A stretch of DNA of 64,000 nucleotides from Bdellovibrionales bacterium. GTDB lineage: Bacteria > Bdellovibrionota > Bdellovibrionia > Bdellovibrionales > JAMPXM01. Under the pieces are notes generated by a model. The model made no database searches, was not told the origin of the DNA, and saw nothing but the letters and a program-made list of their open reading frames with translations. The DNA is taken from NCBI GenBank assembly GCA_016713885.1, contig JADJOF010000008.1, positions 1-64,000 on the forward strand, read 5' to 3'. The position numbers were made by a program, and so were the translations under genes. Positions 23,860 to 33,502 of the stretch are shown here, piece by piece. Within the stretch, counting starts at the first letter, position 1. The number at the start of each line of letters is the position of its first letter.

Positions 23860-24578
23860 GACACCACTCCCAAGAGCTGAAGAATCGCCGACGCCCAGTT
23901 GGCAAAAAGATTCGCAACAATGGCCGCGGGATACGCAAGCAAACGCCCCAGGCCACCCAAGAAAAGAACAAGGAGAATCATCGACAGCATGTGCTCGCGC
24001 TCTTCAAGCCAGCGCGCCGCTTTGTAAGGAAGAAACCGCGCCATGATCTTACCACCATCGAGCGGATGTACAGGAACGAGATTCAACACCGCGAGCATGC
24101 AGTTGAGTCCAATAAACTGAATCGTAATCTGAGCAAGAAGATTTGATTTGTCAGAATCAAGTTCTGAGACCATCACGCCATTGACGATGAGCACATAGGC
24201 AAATGCGCCGAAAAACGCGAGAATCAAATTTGAAACCGGACCCGCGAGCGCAATTAAAAATGGCCCGTTCTTTTTATCTTTGAGCTCGCGCGGATCAAAA
24301 GGCACGGGCTTCGCCCAGCCAAAAATAAATCTCGATACCTCTCCTGGCAAAAGAACGGCGGCAATCGGCAGAACCACCGTTCCAATTGGATCCGCGTGCG
24401 CCAATGGATTCAGAGTCAAACGCCCCATATGCTCAGCCGTACGATCGCCGCACTGCTTGGCCATCCAGGCGTGAGCAAACTCGTGAACACAAATCGAAAA
24501 CAGAAACGGGATAAAAAAGACCGCGACCTTAAATAGCATCCCGATCAAATCGTGTTCTGAACCCAAACGATCCCCCAA
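23856..24578 (-). CDS. site-2 protease family (M50) membrane zinc protease
   Basis: A 240-residue intramembrane metalloprotease. HEFAH lies in the first membrane helix (CVHEFAHAWMAKQ) and the third zinc ligand is in VPVHPLDGGKIM, the (N/H)PxDGG motif. Four or more further hydrophobic segments fit the family, and no PDZ or CBS domain is attached. The annotated start is TTG at 24578; ATG at residue 14 is an alternative. Two bases separate it from the corrected end of the M28 peptidase gene. Substrates are unknown. Confidence 0.88.
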   Translation of the reverse strand: MGDRLGSEHDLIGMLFKVAVFFIPFLFSICVHEFAHAWMAKQCGDRTAEHMGRLTLNPLAHADPIGTVVLPIAAVLLPGEVSRFIFGWAKPVPFDPRELKDKKNGPFLIALAGPVSNLILAFFGAFAYVLIVNGVMVSELDSDKSNLLAQITIQFIGLNCMLAVLNLVPVHPLDGGKIMARFLPYKAARWLEEREHMLSMILLVLFLGGLGRLLAYPAAIVANLFANWASAILQLLGVVS

Positions 24579-24580
24579 AC

Positions 24581-27513
24581 CTACTTTTTCAAACGCGGTG
24601 TGATCTTCAAATCAACAGTTTTCCCGCCGCGAACCACCTGCAGCGGAACTTCAACATCGGCTCTTAACGCCTGCAAGCAGTACACGTAATCGTAAATGCT
24701 CTCGATTTTGATGCCACCAAGGCCAGTGATAACATCTCCCGCCTGGAGGCCGCCTGCTCGGCTGGCGAATCTTTGCTTGTACCCGAGATCATCACACCCT
24801 TGACGCCCTCACGCGCGTAATCGGGGACTGTTCCCAGATAGAGCCTAAAAGATCGCGATTGCCCCGTTGGCGCAGCACCTTCGACCTTCTGCCACTTCGG
24901 CTGAACGGCCTTGCTTCCAAGAACCGCAGTCAACTGCTGAACCGTCTTCGCAACGGTCAAAAGCCCTGGGTAATTGAGAGTTTCATAGCGATCACGAGGA
25001 CTGTGATACTCCGAGTGAGCTCCGGTGAAGAACGCCAGTGTCGGAATCTCTTTGAGGTAAAACGCAACCGCATCTGTCGGCAAATACGGGTCGTTCATCA
25101 AAGAAAGTGCCACACTCGACTTCGAGGCCGCCGTCTCAGCCGCGAGCTTCTCAAGCAGAGGACGCCAGTCGGGACTCGATCCCACGGCCTGAACGCCAAG
25201 TGATTCACGCAAGCGACCCACCATATCCATATTCAAGTACGCCGATGGTTTGACACCTTGATAGGTCGAAAGAAAATGTGCCGAACCCAGAATGCCGAGC
25301 TCTTCCGCTCCCCATACCGCATAAATCACATCGCGATCCATCGGCATTTGGGCCTGTGCGATTTCAAGCAGTGCCGCAACACCTGACGCGTTGTCGTCTG
25401 CGCCATAGTGGATTTGCCCCTGCTCGTCTTTGCGTGCAAGCGATGCCGCAAGATCTCCTTTACCCAAGTGGTCGCCGTGCGCACCGATCACAAGCGGCGC
25501 AAGCTTGCTATTCTTGCCGGGCCGTTTTGCAATGACGTTGAAACCCATCGAGCGCTCTTGCACGAGATCGATTTTTCCGCCAAGACTCACCTTCAATTCC
25601 TCAACAGCCGATCCGTTCGACGTCTCGCCTTTGTTGAGAGTTGAAAGACGCGATTCAAGAGACTTTACGCCAGCAAATAGGCGCTTTGCCAAAGCTGGCG
25701 AAACTTGAATCACCGGAATCCCAACTTCGCTCGCCCCTTCAAACTTCAGCTTCGGCAAATCTCCATTCGAAGCCGGATCGACTAAAATCAAACCGACTGC
25801 ACCCTTTTGTTTTGCAATCAGCGCCTTATGCTGCGGCCTGGAGAAGAGGTTCAACTGAAAGCGAACTTCATTTGAAACATCTTGCGGCAGATCCTGAATC
25901 GCCACGACCCACTTGCCATCGACACGCGCTCCCTCGTAGGAGTCAAATGTCGGAAGCTTATCCGTCGCCTGTGCGACGATACCAAATCCAGCAAATACCG
26001 CCGGCGCTTCACCAACGTCGCCCGAGCGAGAAAGCGAAACCGGCATCCAGTCCTTTTCAACCGTAATCTCTTTTGCCTGGCCCGCCTCACGGAGCCGCAT
26101 GCGATTGAGAGGTCCAAGCTTCACACCTGAGGCGAACTCAAAAGGCTGAACAAAGCCTGCTTTATGCACAGGCTTTAAGCCAAGGCCCACAAAATACTTC
26201 CCAATGGCTTCGGTGTAGACTCGCTCTTCCGGTGTACCCGACCTGCGCCCCTTAAAACCTTCCGACGCAAGATACGAAACCCAAGCTTTCAAATCGCGTT
26301 CAGAGAGCTCAGGCTTCAACGCCCGTTGCCCTTCAGCCAAGTTCGGCGCAAGGCGTGAAAGACCAAGCTTTGAGCGAATCAGACCATCATCCCAGTCCGC
26401 GACATAAATCTGTGCTTCGCCCTTTTCATCGCGACGAGTCCACGCCATCTGTTCACCATTCGGGAGAAACACCGGCAGACCATCAAACCCATCGAGGAAA
26501 GAAACGCGAATCGGCTCATTCTTTCCTTCAACATCGATCACAAAGAGCTCAAAGTTTGTATAGCCAAGTTTGTTGCTTGTAAAAATCAAGTAGTCGCCCG
26601 ACGGATGAAAGAACGGCGCCCAGCTCATCGCTTTCCACGACGTCAGCTGTTTCTCTTTTCCAGCTGTGCCATCGGCTTTCAAATCCATCACCATGATCTC
26701 GGCATACTGACCATTTTTTGAAAAACGGCGCCATGTGACCTTCTTGCCGTCCGGCGAAAAGAACGGACCACCGTCGTAGCCGCGCTCATTCGTCAAACGA
26801 CGAACATCTGTGCCATCCGCGTTCATGAGATACAAATCCATCATGTACGACGGATCTTGTGCGAAGATTTTCTTCTCATCATCGGTCAGCGTTTCCGTAT
26901 AGCCAGAACGATTCGAGGCAAAGGCGATCCACTTGCCGTCTGGCGAGTAAGACGCCTCGGCATCATAGCCTTTCTCCTTGGTCAACTGACGGAGCTCTTT
27001 TGCCTGTACCGCCTTGCCCGTCTTGAGAGCCGCCGTCAGTGGTGCCTCGAAAATATCGAACTCATCATCAAAGCTCCAAGAGTACTTGCCCTTCACCGGA
27101 TTCTTGCGCTCGTCGAATTCTTTTTTCACCTTCTCCGCAACCTGTGGATCGAGGTGCGAACTTGAGAAGAGAGCCTTCTTGTCAGACGGATGAACCCACG
27201 CGCACGTTGTCTTTCCTTGACCCGGCGAAAGGCGAACCGAGCGGCCCGTTTTTCGATCGAGGACATAGATCTGATAAAATGGATTTCCAGTTTCGCGTTC
27301 GCTTTGAAAGATCATCAGCGAGCCATCGCGATTGAAGTAACCTTCACCTGCCCGCGGCCCCGTAAAGGTCATCTGGGTCATATTGGTCAGAAATGGCTGA
27401 GCCTGCTGCTGCTCAACAGAAGGTTTCGCATCAGTTCCTGCCGGCACTCCGTGAGCCGCCGCGATTGAACCCGTCGCTAAAAAGACCGCCAAAATGATTG
27501 TTGCTTTAAACAT
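24581..27513 (-). CDS. exported M28 aminopeptidase with TolB-type propeller, PA and PDZ domains (frameshifted near the end)
   Basis: Signal peptide (IILAVFLATGSIAAAHG), then WD40/PD40 propeller repeats to about residue 370 (SPDGKWIAFASNRSG, SPDGKKVTWRRF, HPSGDYLIFTSNK), a PA domain (about 510-620) and an M28 catalytic domain with zinc ligands in GAHGDHLG, GADDNASG, WGAEELG, NMDMVGR and HSEYHSP. A PDZ domain closes it: EQAA should read EQAGLQAGDVITGLGG, and one lost G near 24750 diverts the frame. The natural stop is then 24581-24583, two bases before the next gene. It likely trims peptides in the periplasm or outside the cell. Confidence 0.85.
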
Positions 27514-27534
27514 CGCTTCCTCTTTGATTGCTTT

Positions 27535-28317
27535 TCAAAAAAACGCTTTCAATCCAACGTCGACGCCTTCGCGAATTCTCTTCGTACCGGCTCGCTCACG
27601 TGTTTCGCGCGACCACTGACCAAAAACCCGAAGGAGACTGAAGTCAATGAATGCGCCGCCTTCAACAAGCGAACCCGAGATTTCAATATCGCGATTCGAC
27701 TTTTCAGCAAGGTGCCACTGGTACTGACCCTCAATTCCAAAAACCTTATTGATGTAAATCGTCAACCCGACACGCGGCGCTGGCGATTGGACGTGCTCGC
27801 CCGTCGTGTCTTCACGAAAACGAGTCCCATAAGCCGCTGTCAAGTTTGTGTTTTGAAGCGCATCTCCGAGCAGACGAACCGCAAATGCAGCATCCCAGCC
27901 GTAACTATCGCCGTCCGTATCGGTGTACCCACCCTCAAGACCGACAAATGTCGCATACGCCGCGGCTTGAGCGGCGATCTGCCGAGGGCGAATGGCCGAC
28001 TCGACATCGCTCACCGTGTCGGTGCGAAGTCCCGAGCGACCACCGATCATAAACTGATAAAGATCATCTTTACGGTTCTCCGCAAGCCACATGTCCTGAA
28101 TCCGTGTCTTGCGCTGAGTTTCAAACCAATCCGCTATCGTCCAGCGATTTTGGTAGCGATCATCGGCTGTTTTGCTGATCCCCTGACCAAGGTTGGCCAA
28201 GAAGGCACTTCGCCCACCAGAGTCCGCGAAAACCTCCGCGCTTAAGGTCGCGGAGAAAAAAAAGAACAACATTGTCGTCAGAAGCGAGCTTTTATGGCGA
28301 CGACTTGGATGAGCCAT
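27535..28317 (-). CDS. probable outer-membrane beta-barrel protein
   Basis: A 260-residue protein with a signal peptide (TTMLFFFFSATLSAEVFA) and alternating-strand sequence in the second half (NLTAAYGTRFRED, RVGLTIYINKVFGIEGQYQWHL), ending in Phe (VGLKAFF), the usual barrel-insertion signal. Its ATG overlaps the stop of the B12-binding gene (TAATG). No specific family recognised. Confidence 0.65.
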   Translation of the reverse strand: MAHPSRRHKSSLLTTMLFFFFSATLSAEVFADSGGRSAFLANLGQGISKTADDRYQNRWTIADWFETQRKTRIQDMWLAENRKDDLYQFMIGGRSGLRTDTVSDVESAIRPRQIAAQAAAYATFVGLEGGYTDTDGDSYGWDAAFAVRLLGDALQNTNLTAAYGTRFREDTTGEHVQSPAPRVGLTIYINKVFGIEGQYQWHLAEKSNRDIEISGSLVEGGAFIDFSLLRVFGQWSRETRERAGTKRIREGVDVGLKAFF

Positions 28318-28757
28318 TAGCCGCGTGCCTCGCGGTCCGCGACAATTTTCTTAATTGAGTCGACGATTTCTGGAATGCTCGACCCCGGCCCAAAAACAGC
28401 GGCAACACCCTGCTTCAATAGCGTCGCCGCGTCATCGGGCGGGATAATCCCACCGACAAAAATCGGAGTGCTTATTTTTCGCTCGATCATTTTCTCTTGA
28501 ACTGCCGAAACCAGAGGCAAATGAGCACCGGACAGGATAGAAAGTCCCACGATATCGACGTCCTCTTGTAAAGCCGCCGTTACAACCATATCGGGCGTCT
28601 GATGCAGGCCCGTATAGATCACCTCAAAACCGGAGTCGCGAAGACCTCGAGCCACGACTTTGGCGCCGCGATCGTGCCCATCGAGACCTGGCTTTGCGAC
28701 CAGAACGCGGATGGGCGAGGTCGAAGACGAACTGGATGATGTCGCTGAATTTCCCAT
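28317..28757 (-). CDS. stand-alone cobalamin-binding subunit (methylmalonyl-CoA mutase C-terminal type)
   Basis: About 146 residues from ATG 28757 (AGGAAG site). After a Ser-rich leader comes PIRVLVAKPGLDGHDRGAK, the DxHxxG loop that supplies the lower His ligand to cobalt, followed by LSILSGAHLPL and FVGGIIPPDDA, all typical of the B12 domain of acyl-CoA mutases. No catalytic mutase partner adjoins it; the only mutase in view (IcmF) carries its own B12 domain. Shares a divergent control region with the acyl-CoA dehydrogenase gene. Confidence 0.88.
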   Translation of the reverse strand: MGNSATSSSSSSTSPIRVLVAKPGLDGHDRGAKVVARGLRDSGFEVIYTGLHQTPDMVVTAALQEDVDIVGLSILSGAHLPLVSAVQEKMIERKISTPIFVGGIIPPDDAATLLKQGVAAVFGPGSSIPEIVDSIKKIVADREARG

Positions 28758-28854
28758 ACGTGCTTCCTGTGCTTTGTTCCTGTTGTTGCTCGAGAGGTTA
28801 CTACCATGTAGAACGTGATCGCAACCACTCTCACACTGATAATGAGGAGCGTTT

Positions 28855-30021
28855 ATGGCGACCGAAAATGCACACCCAGCACTGACGACAATGAGCGAAG
28901 ACGAAGCAGCATTTCGCGACGCTGTGCGTGCGTTCGCCGAAGGCGAAATCAAACCCCTCGTCTCCAAAATGGATGAACACGCTCAATTGGAGCCTTCACT
29001 CCTGCCAAAACTCTTCGAAATGGGTCTGATGGGCGTTGAATCGCCAGAAAAATTTGGCGGCTCGGGCGGAACCTTTATGATGGCGTGCCTTGCCGTTGAA
29101 GAGATCGCACGCGTCGACGGATCGGTTTCGGTTCTGGTCGACGTGCAAAACACGCTCGTCACCAATGCGTTCATCCGCTGGGGATCAGAGGTGATCAAAG
29201 CGAAGTATTTGCCAAAACTCGCGCGCGAGTGGGTTGGCGCCTACTGTCTCTCTGAGAGCACCTCGGGCTCTGATGCATTTGCGCTGAAGCTCCGTGCTGA
29301 AGACAAAGGCGACAAATGGGTTCTCAACGGATCCAAACTCTGGATCACCAACGGCAAAGAAGCCTCCGCTTTTATCGTCTTCGCCAACATCAACCCGGCC
29401 GCTGGATACAAGGGCATCACCGCCTTCATCGTTGAAAAAGGATTTAAAGGTTTCACCGTCGGCAAGAAAGAAGACAAACTCGGCATCCGCGCATCGTCGA
29501 CTTGCGAACTGCTCTTTGAAAACTGCGAAGTTCCAAAGGACAACATCCTCGGCGAAGTCGGCAAAGGCTATAAGATCGCAATTGAAACTTTAAACGAAGG
29601 CCGTATAGGCATCGGCGCGCAGATGATCGGCATCGCGCAAGGCGCCTATGAAGCGACCCGCAGCTACATCCAAACACGCGAGCAGTTTGGAAAGTCGATT
29701 GCGACAAACCAAGGCGTTCAGTTCCAATTGGCCGAGATGCGCGTGAGCCTCGAAGCTGCACGCCTCATGGTTTACAACGCCGCTCGCCTGAAAGACGCAG
29801 GCCAACCCTTTATCGAAGAGGCGGCTATGGCCAAGCTCTTTGCATCGCGTGCGGCCGAGAAGATCACATCACTTGCGATTGATCTCTTTGGCGGCAACGG
29901 CTTTACAAAAGAGTACCCCGTTGAAAAGTTCTGGCGCGATGCCAAGATCGGACAGATCTACGAGGGCACCTCAAACATGCAGCTGCAGACCATCGCCAAG
30001 ATGGAGCTCTCAGGTTCGTAG
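28855..30021 (+). CDS. acyl-CoA dehydrogenase
   Basis: A 388-residue FAD enzyme that makes the 2,3-double bond in acyl-CoA. Motifs: YCLSESTSGSDAFALK (FAD and substrate contacts), KLWITNGKEA, ARSYIQTREQFGKSI, and DLFGGNGFTKEYPVEKFWRDAKIGQIYEGTSNMQ (given in part), where the Glu of YEGTSN is the catalytic base of short- and medium-chain enzymes. GAGGAG precedes the ATG. Size and lack of extra domains fit short/branched-chain enzymes, which suits the nearby IcmF. Confidence 0.92.
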   Translation: MATENAHPALTTMSEDEAAFRDAVRAFAEGEIKPLVSKMDEHAQLEPSLLPKLFEMGLMGVESPEKFGGSGGTFMMACLAVEEIARVDGSVSVLVDVQNTLVTNAFIRWGSEVIKAKYLPKLAREWVGAYCLSESTSGSDAFALKLRAEDKGDKWVLNGSKLWITNGKEASAFIVFANINPAAGYKGITAFIVEKGFKGFTVGKKEDKLGIRASSTCELLFENCEVPKDNILGEVGKGYKIAIETLNEGRIGIGAQMIGIAQGAYEATRSYIQTREQFGKSIATNQGVQFQLAEMRVSLEAARLMVYNAARLKDAGQPFIEEAAMAKLFASRAAEKITSLAIDLFGGNGFTKEYPVEKFWRDAKIGQIYEGTSNMQLQTIAKMELSGS

Positions 30022-30931
30022 TCGCCCGCGCGCCTTCATGCGACCAATCAAATTGGCGTAAAAGTCATCAATGGCTCTCTCTCGAATGAGGAGAGGGAGC
30101 CAAACGGGAACCAGCATCCAATAGGCAAAAAAACTGATGCCCAAGGCCAGCCGCACCACCGTCTGAAAAAATAGCGAGAGAGCCAAAAACGGAAGCGTCA
30201 GCCGACGAATAAATATCAACGGATACAAGAGCTCGAAACTAAAGACGATTGCGCCGCCAACTAAAGTTACTTCGCCGTGCTTCATCAGCCAGAGTATGAG
30301 CGACTCCGTCCCACTTCCCTCGATTTGCGGTCCTCGCGTGACATAGGTTGGAAAAGATACTCGCGAAAGAAGTCGTCGTAGGCCCAAGCAAAGCCCGATT
30401 GTCGTAATTTACCGAGACCGCTTGCCCAAAAATGAAAACCCAGTGCATTTGAAAGAACGAGTGGCCAACGATAGTCGCGGCTCCGCTCAGGAAGCTTCAA
30501 CCGGAATCAAAAGAGAGTGCTGCCGACATCGGCGCCAAACACGCAATCAGCTGAGCTTGAATCAAAATTGTGTCCACACGAAAGGCGTTGCCGGAGGACG
30601 AGATGAACCCAAAGAGAAGGGCCGAACTCACAAGTGCGACAATGGATGTCCACCGAAACTTCCAGCCGACCAACGCCAGTAAAGTGCTCGTCTTAAACAG
30701 CCAGTCCAGTATCTCCCGCCCAAACGGCCCTTCAAAGAGCCACCGGAGTCCACCCGGAAACAAACCGAGAGGCCGCCACGTCATCGGCGAGGCGCCGGCA
30801 GCGAACTGCGAAAAGTCTCCAATGAATACGCCGTAGAAAATGAGAACTCCCAGGTACAACGCTATTCTCGTCAAGCCGAGCGACAGCGCCGAAGATGGTG
30901 AAAAAAAACATTCCCGAAAAAAAGGACGCAT
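30010..30931 (-). pseudogene. HTTM-domain membrane protein (module 2), two frameshifts
   Basis: Three frames join into one protein of about 300 residues. Part 1 (30931 to about 30500) reads RIALYLGVLIFYGVFIGDFSQF and stops at AALSFDSG. Part 2 (to about 30380) gives WPLVLSNALGFHFWASGLGKLR, and part 3 (to 30010) gives a run of membrane helices (EVTLVGGAIVFSFELLYPLIF). The layout follows HTTM proteins of modules 1 and 3. Both breaks look like single-base indels. The start overlaps the partner gene's stop (TGATG). Confidence 0.6.
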
Positions 30932-31374
30932 CAGAGTTCCTCTTCGGAGATAAGAGCTTTTTTGGTGAAGTGCTGATCACTATAGGGGCGAGGCCCAGGC
31001 GCATATTGAATACGGTAAACGCGCAGCGCTTTGTAGAGCGAAAGATTCGATAGTCCCATCTTTCGCCGACGTCGAGTGCGTTCTGCTAGCTTGGCCATCA
31101 CCTGCCTTGCGTCCTGCTCTCGCCCTTCTCGAACCAGATTGTCGATGGTGAACGCAAGGCGCACAAGGCCGTAAGGCGACACATACGAATCATTCGTAAC
31201 GAGCTCCTCTTTCCCGTCAGGCCGCACACCTATAATTCGAACCCATTGAAAAGGCTCTGGTGGACGAACAAAGAGTGGGAAATGACTATAGGGCCAGTAT
31301 TCGCGATCCATCACAAAACACACTAGAAGCGGAACAAAAAGCACCACGACGACGATAACGAATCGAAGTTTCAT
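30931..31374 (-). CDS. membrane-anchored partner of HTTM (module 2)
   Basis: A 147-residue protein: an N-terminal membrane anchor (VIVVVVLFVPLLVCFVM), then DREYWPYSHFPLFVRPP and a basic, helical C-terminal part. The WPYSxFPLF block directly after the anchor parallels LPYSMF in the module 3 partner, and similar W-P-(F/Y)-S motifs are seen beside HTTM genes. Overlaps both neighbouring HTTM genes (ATGA above, TGATG below). Confidence 0.6.
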   Translation of the reverse strand: MKLRFVIVVVVLFVPLLVCFVMDREYWPYSHFPLFVRPPEPFQWVRIIGVRPDGKEELVTNDSYVSPYGLVRLAFTIDNLVREGREQDARQVMAKLAERTRRRRKMGLSNLSLYKALRVYRIQYAPGPRPYSDQHFTKKALISEEEL

Positions 31375-32222
31375 GTCCCCACCGCCTCATCGCGATCAAA
31401 TGCTCCAAGCCAAAATACAAACAGCACGTAGATTCCATTAAAGGGCACAAAGAGCGTAAATCTGAACAGGACAACCATCAGAAGCAATAAGAAGAGCGCC
31501 CCCGCCCGCACCCGCTTCACGTAGAGAAAAAATGGAAGCAGCAATTCGGCAACAACGACACCACCGCCCAAAAACACAATGAGCAAGTCCGGAAGGCCCG
31601 CCAACATCTGGTTAAATCCAAGTTGGAACGCGCTTGGCTCGGTGTGAGCATAGGCCAACTGCGCCCAAAGCAGGTGATGCTTAAGAGCGTCACCGCCGAG
31701 CCACTCAGCACCCGAGAGCCATACCTTCTGCAAACCTGATGCAACAAACACGAAGACAAACAGAGCTCGCTGCAGGTGGATGGTCCACAGATCGACGAAC
31801 CGCTCTTTCTGCGATGACCACGGCATCAGTGCACATAGAAAAAGCGACACAATCATTGGAGCCTCGGGATGCCTCAAGCCGCGCGCAGCAACAGTCAGCG
31901 AGAAGCAAAACAGCGAGAAAACCGCTGCCACTGCAAACGCCAAACGAGGTTTATAGCCAACCGCCGCCACCAATAGAGCCAACACCACGAGCGCCACCGA
32001 ATACGGCTGGAGCTGAAAGAGCACCTCTCGCCCCCAGCTGCGACCGACAAAATCAAAAATAGGTGCCATAAGCCCATTCGGATTCCACTGCGAATCCGAC
32101 ACTTTCGTGACAACCTCATAGGCATCGAGAAAGCTGAGCGCAGTGATCAGTGAATAAACTTGCCGTAGTCGCACCGCGCGCTCTTGCGTAATTCGAAACG
32201 ACAATGTGCCCAGTCTATTCAT
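31371..32222 (-). CDS. HTTM-like membrane protein (module 3)
   Basis: A 283-residue protein with about seven membrane segments (SVALVVLALLVAAVGY, LFVFVFVASGLQKVWLSG, LLIVFLGGGVVVAELLLPFFLY, FLLLLMVVLFRFTLFVPF). The segment ASGLQKVWLSGAEWLGG corresponds to the G-x-K-W region of HTTM proteins. It is coupled by short overlaps to a partner gene on each side. Catalytic competence cannot be judged. Confidence 0.65.
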   Translation of the reverse strand: MNRLGTLSFRITQERAVRLRQVYSLITALSFLDAYEVVTKVSDSQWNPNGLMAPIFDFVGRSWGREVLFQLQPYSVALVVLALLVAAVGYKPRLAFAVAAVFSLFCFSLTVAARGLRHPEAPMIVSLFLCALMPWSSQKERFVDLWTIHLQRALFVFVFVASGLQKVWLSGAEWLGGDALKHHLLWAQLAYAHTEPSAFQLGFNQMLAGLPDLLIVFLGGGVVVAELLLPFFLYVKRVRAGALFLLLLMVVLFRFTLFVPFNGIYVLFVFWLGAFDRDEAVGT

Positions 32223-32622
32223 TTGCCGTACTCACGATGGCCTGGCGAGGCGTCGTTAGATCCAAGCGTCCATGCCGAAAGACCTCTCCGTACCGATACA
32301 GTGTCGCCGCTTTACATTTCGGAACGCGCAAGCACCAAGAAGCCAAGAGCTCCTGCATCTGGCGATGTGGCAAGCTGCCGTCTATAAGCTCTTGCAGGTC
32401 AATTCCGCCAGTGAGCCGATACGGATAGAGTTCCGCTCGACGGCTGATCAGATACTCAGAGCCATCGCTCAACGTCGCCACGGGCAAGTAGTAAACGCCG
32501 CGCAATCGGTCGACTGTGAACATCGAGTATGGCAGAAACGGATAAAATGAACGATGCGATAGAACAGGATACAGACATGCTCCGGCGAGCAAGGCTGTAA
32601 TAGTCCATCGAAAAGTGATCAT
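32215..32622 (-). CDS. membrane-anchored partner of HTTM (module 3)
   Basis: A 135-residue protein with an N-terminal anchor or signal (WTITALLAGACLYPVL) followed by FYPFLPYSMFTVDR, the same P-Y-S-x-F block as in the module 2 partner, then a small soluble domain with two Cys. It overlaps the HTTM gene by eight bases and leads the four-gene run 32622 to 30010. Confidence 0.6.
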   Translation of the reverse strand: MITFRWTITALLAGACLYPVLSHRSFYPFLPYSMFTVDRLRGVYYLPVATLSDGSEYLISRRAELYPYRLTGGIDLQELIDGSLPHRQMQELLASWCLRVPKCKAATLYRYGEVFRHGRLDLTTPRQAIVSTANE

Positions 32623-32631
32623 TGAGTGACT

Positions 32632-32903
32632 CTAATCCTGGCGCTTGATCTCGGCCAACCGACGCTGGTGCATCGCCTTCAGCGCGTCGATTTCTTTTTG
32701 GTATTGCAGATCTTTGGCATTCAAACGCTCTGCACTCTCGTGCTGTTGATCGTCGATGCGTTTTTCATATTCGTTTTTAAGCTTACTGATCTCGTCGGAA
32801 TGCTGACTCTTCAACTCGCGAATCTGTTCGCGAGTCTTGTCTGCATCTTGAGCTCCGTCGCCCGCGCATCGTTGGCTGAATCTTTTGGACCGGTGACCGA
32901 CAT
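32632..32903 (-). CDS. small coiled-coil protein (frameshifted)
   Basis: From ATG 32903 (MSVTGPKDSANDARATELK), one missing G near 32845 shifts the frame; restoring it gives DADKTREQIRELKSQ and the open part KNEYEKRIDDQQHESAERL to AEIKRQD, a continuous charged coiled coil of about 90 residues. It lies nine bases after pcp. No family recognised; it may be a structural or scaffold protein. Confidence 0.5.
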
Positions 32904-32912
32904 ACTGTCAGT

Positions 32913-33497
32913 TTAACGCCCCCGCACCAGCACACCAATAGCAAGCGATGTGAACTGGACGAGCTGGTCCAGAGTGCAGTCCGCACTCACGGGCGGCACG
33001 TGAATAAACCCACTCCTCACGCGCGAGCGAAGAAAGTGCTGTTGCATCCGATAAAACACATCATTGCAGACGTAAGTCCCGGCCGAGTGCGAGATCCCCA
33101 TCGGCAAACTTGCGCCTTTCGCTCGATCGAGAATCCCCTCGATCGGAAGCGTTGAAGGCAGAGCGAGTGGACAGCCCGGTAAAAGCTCCCCCGCGGCGAC
33201 GGACGATCCCATTGAGCTCGACTCACGCCAGTTCAATGCAAAGCGCTCTAGATCGATTGTTTGCCGACTCGCCGCCAGGCCGAACGAAAGTACGGCGTCC
33301 GGTCGAAAGAGACCGATCTCATCACGTAAACGCTGAAAACCGGCTTCAAACTCAACCGGCAGAACAACACCGCGAACATCGGCTCCAAACCAGTCGACCT
33401 CATGACCTGAGCAAGCATTCACTTGCTCAGCAAGCAGGCGCGACGGATTGACCTTGTTGTCGCCGAACTCAGTAAAACCACTTATCAGAATTCGCAT
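32913..33497 (-). CDS. pcp: pyroglutamyl-peptidase I
   Basis: A 194-residue cysteine peptidase (C15) that removes N-terminal pyroglutamate. It opens MRILISGFTEFGDNKVNPS, as the family does. Catalytic residues are visible: Glu in LSFGLAASRQTIDLERFALN, Cys in SAGTYVCNDVFY, and His in GFIHVPP. Length is slightly short of the usual 210-215. Six bases separate it from the ankyrin lipoprotein gene upstream. Confidence 0.9.
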   Translation of the reverse strand: MRILISGFTEFGDNKVNPSRLLAEQVNACSGHEVDWFGADVRGVVLPVEFEAGFQRLRDEIGLFRPDAVLSFGLAASRQTIDLERFALNWRESSSMGSSVAAGELLPGCPLALPSTLPIEGILDRAKGASLPMGISHSAGTYVCNDVFYRMQQHFLRSRVRSGFIHVPPVSADCTLDQLVQFTSLAIGVLVRGR

Positions 33498-33502
33498 CGG
33501 AA

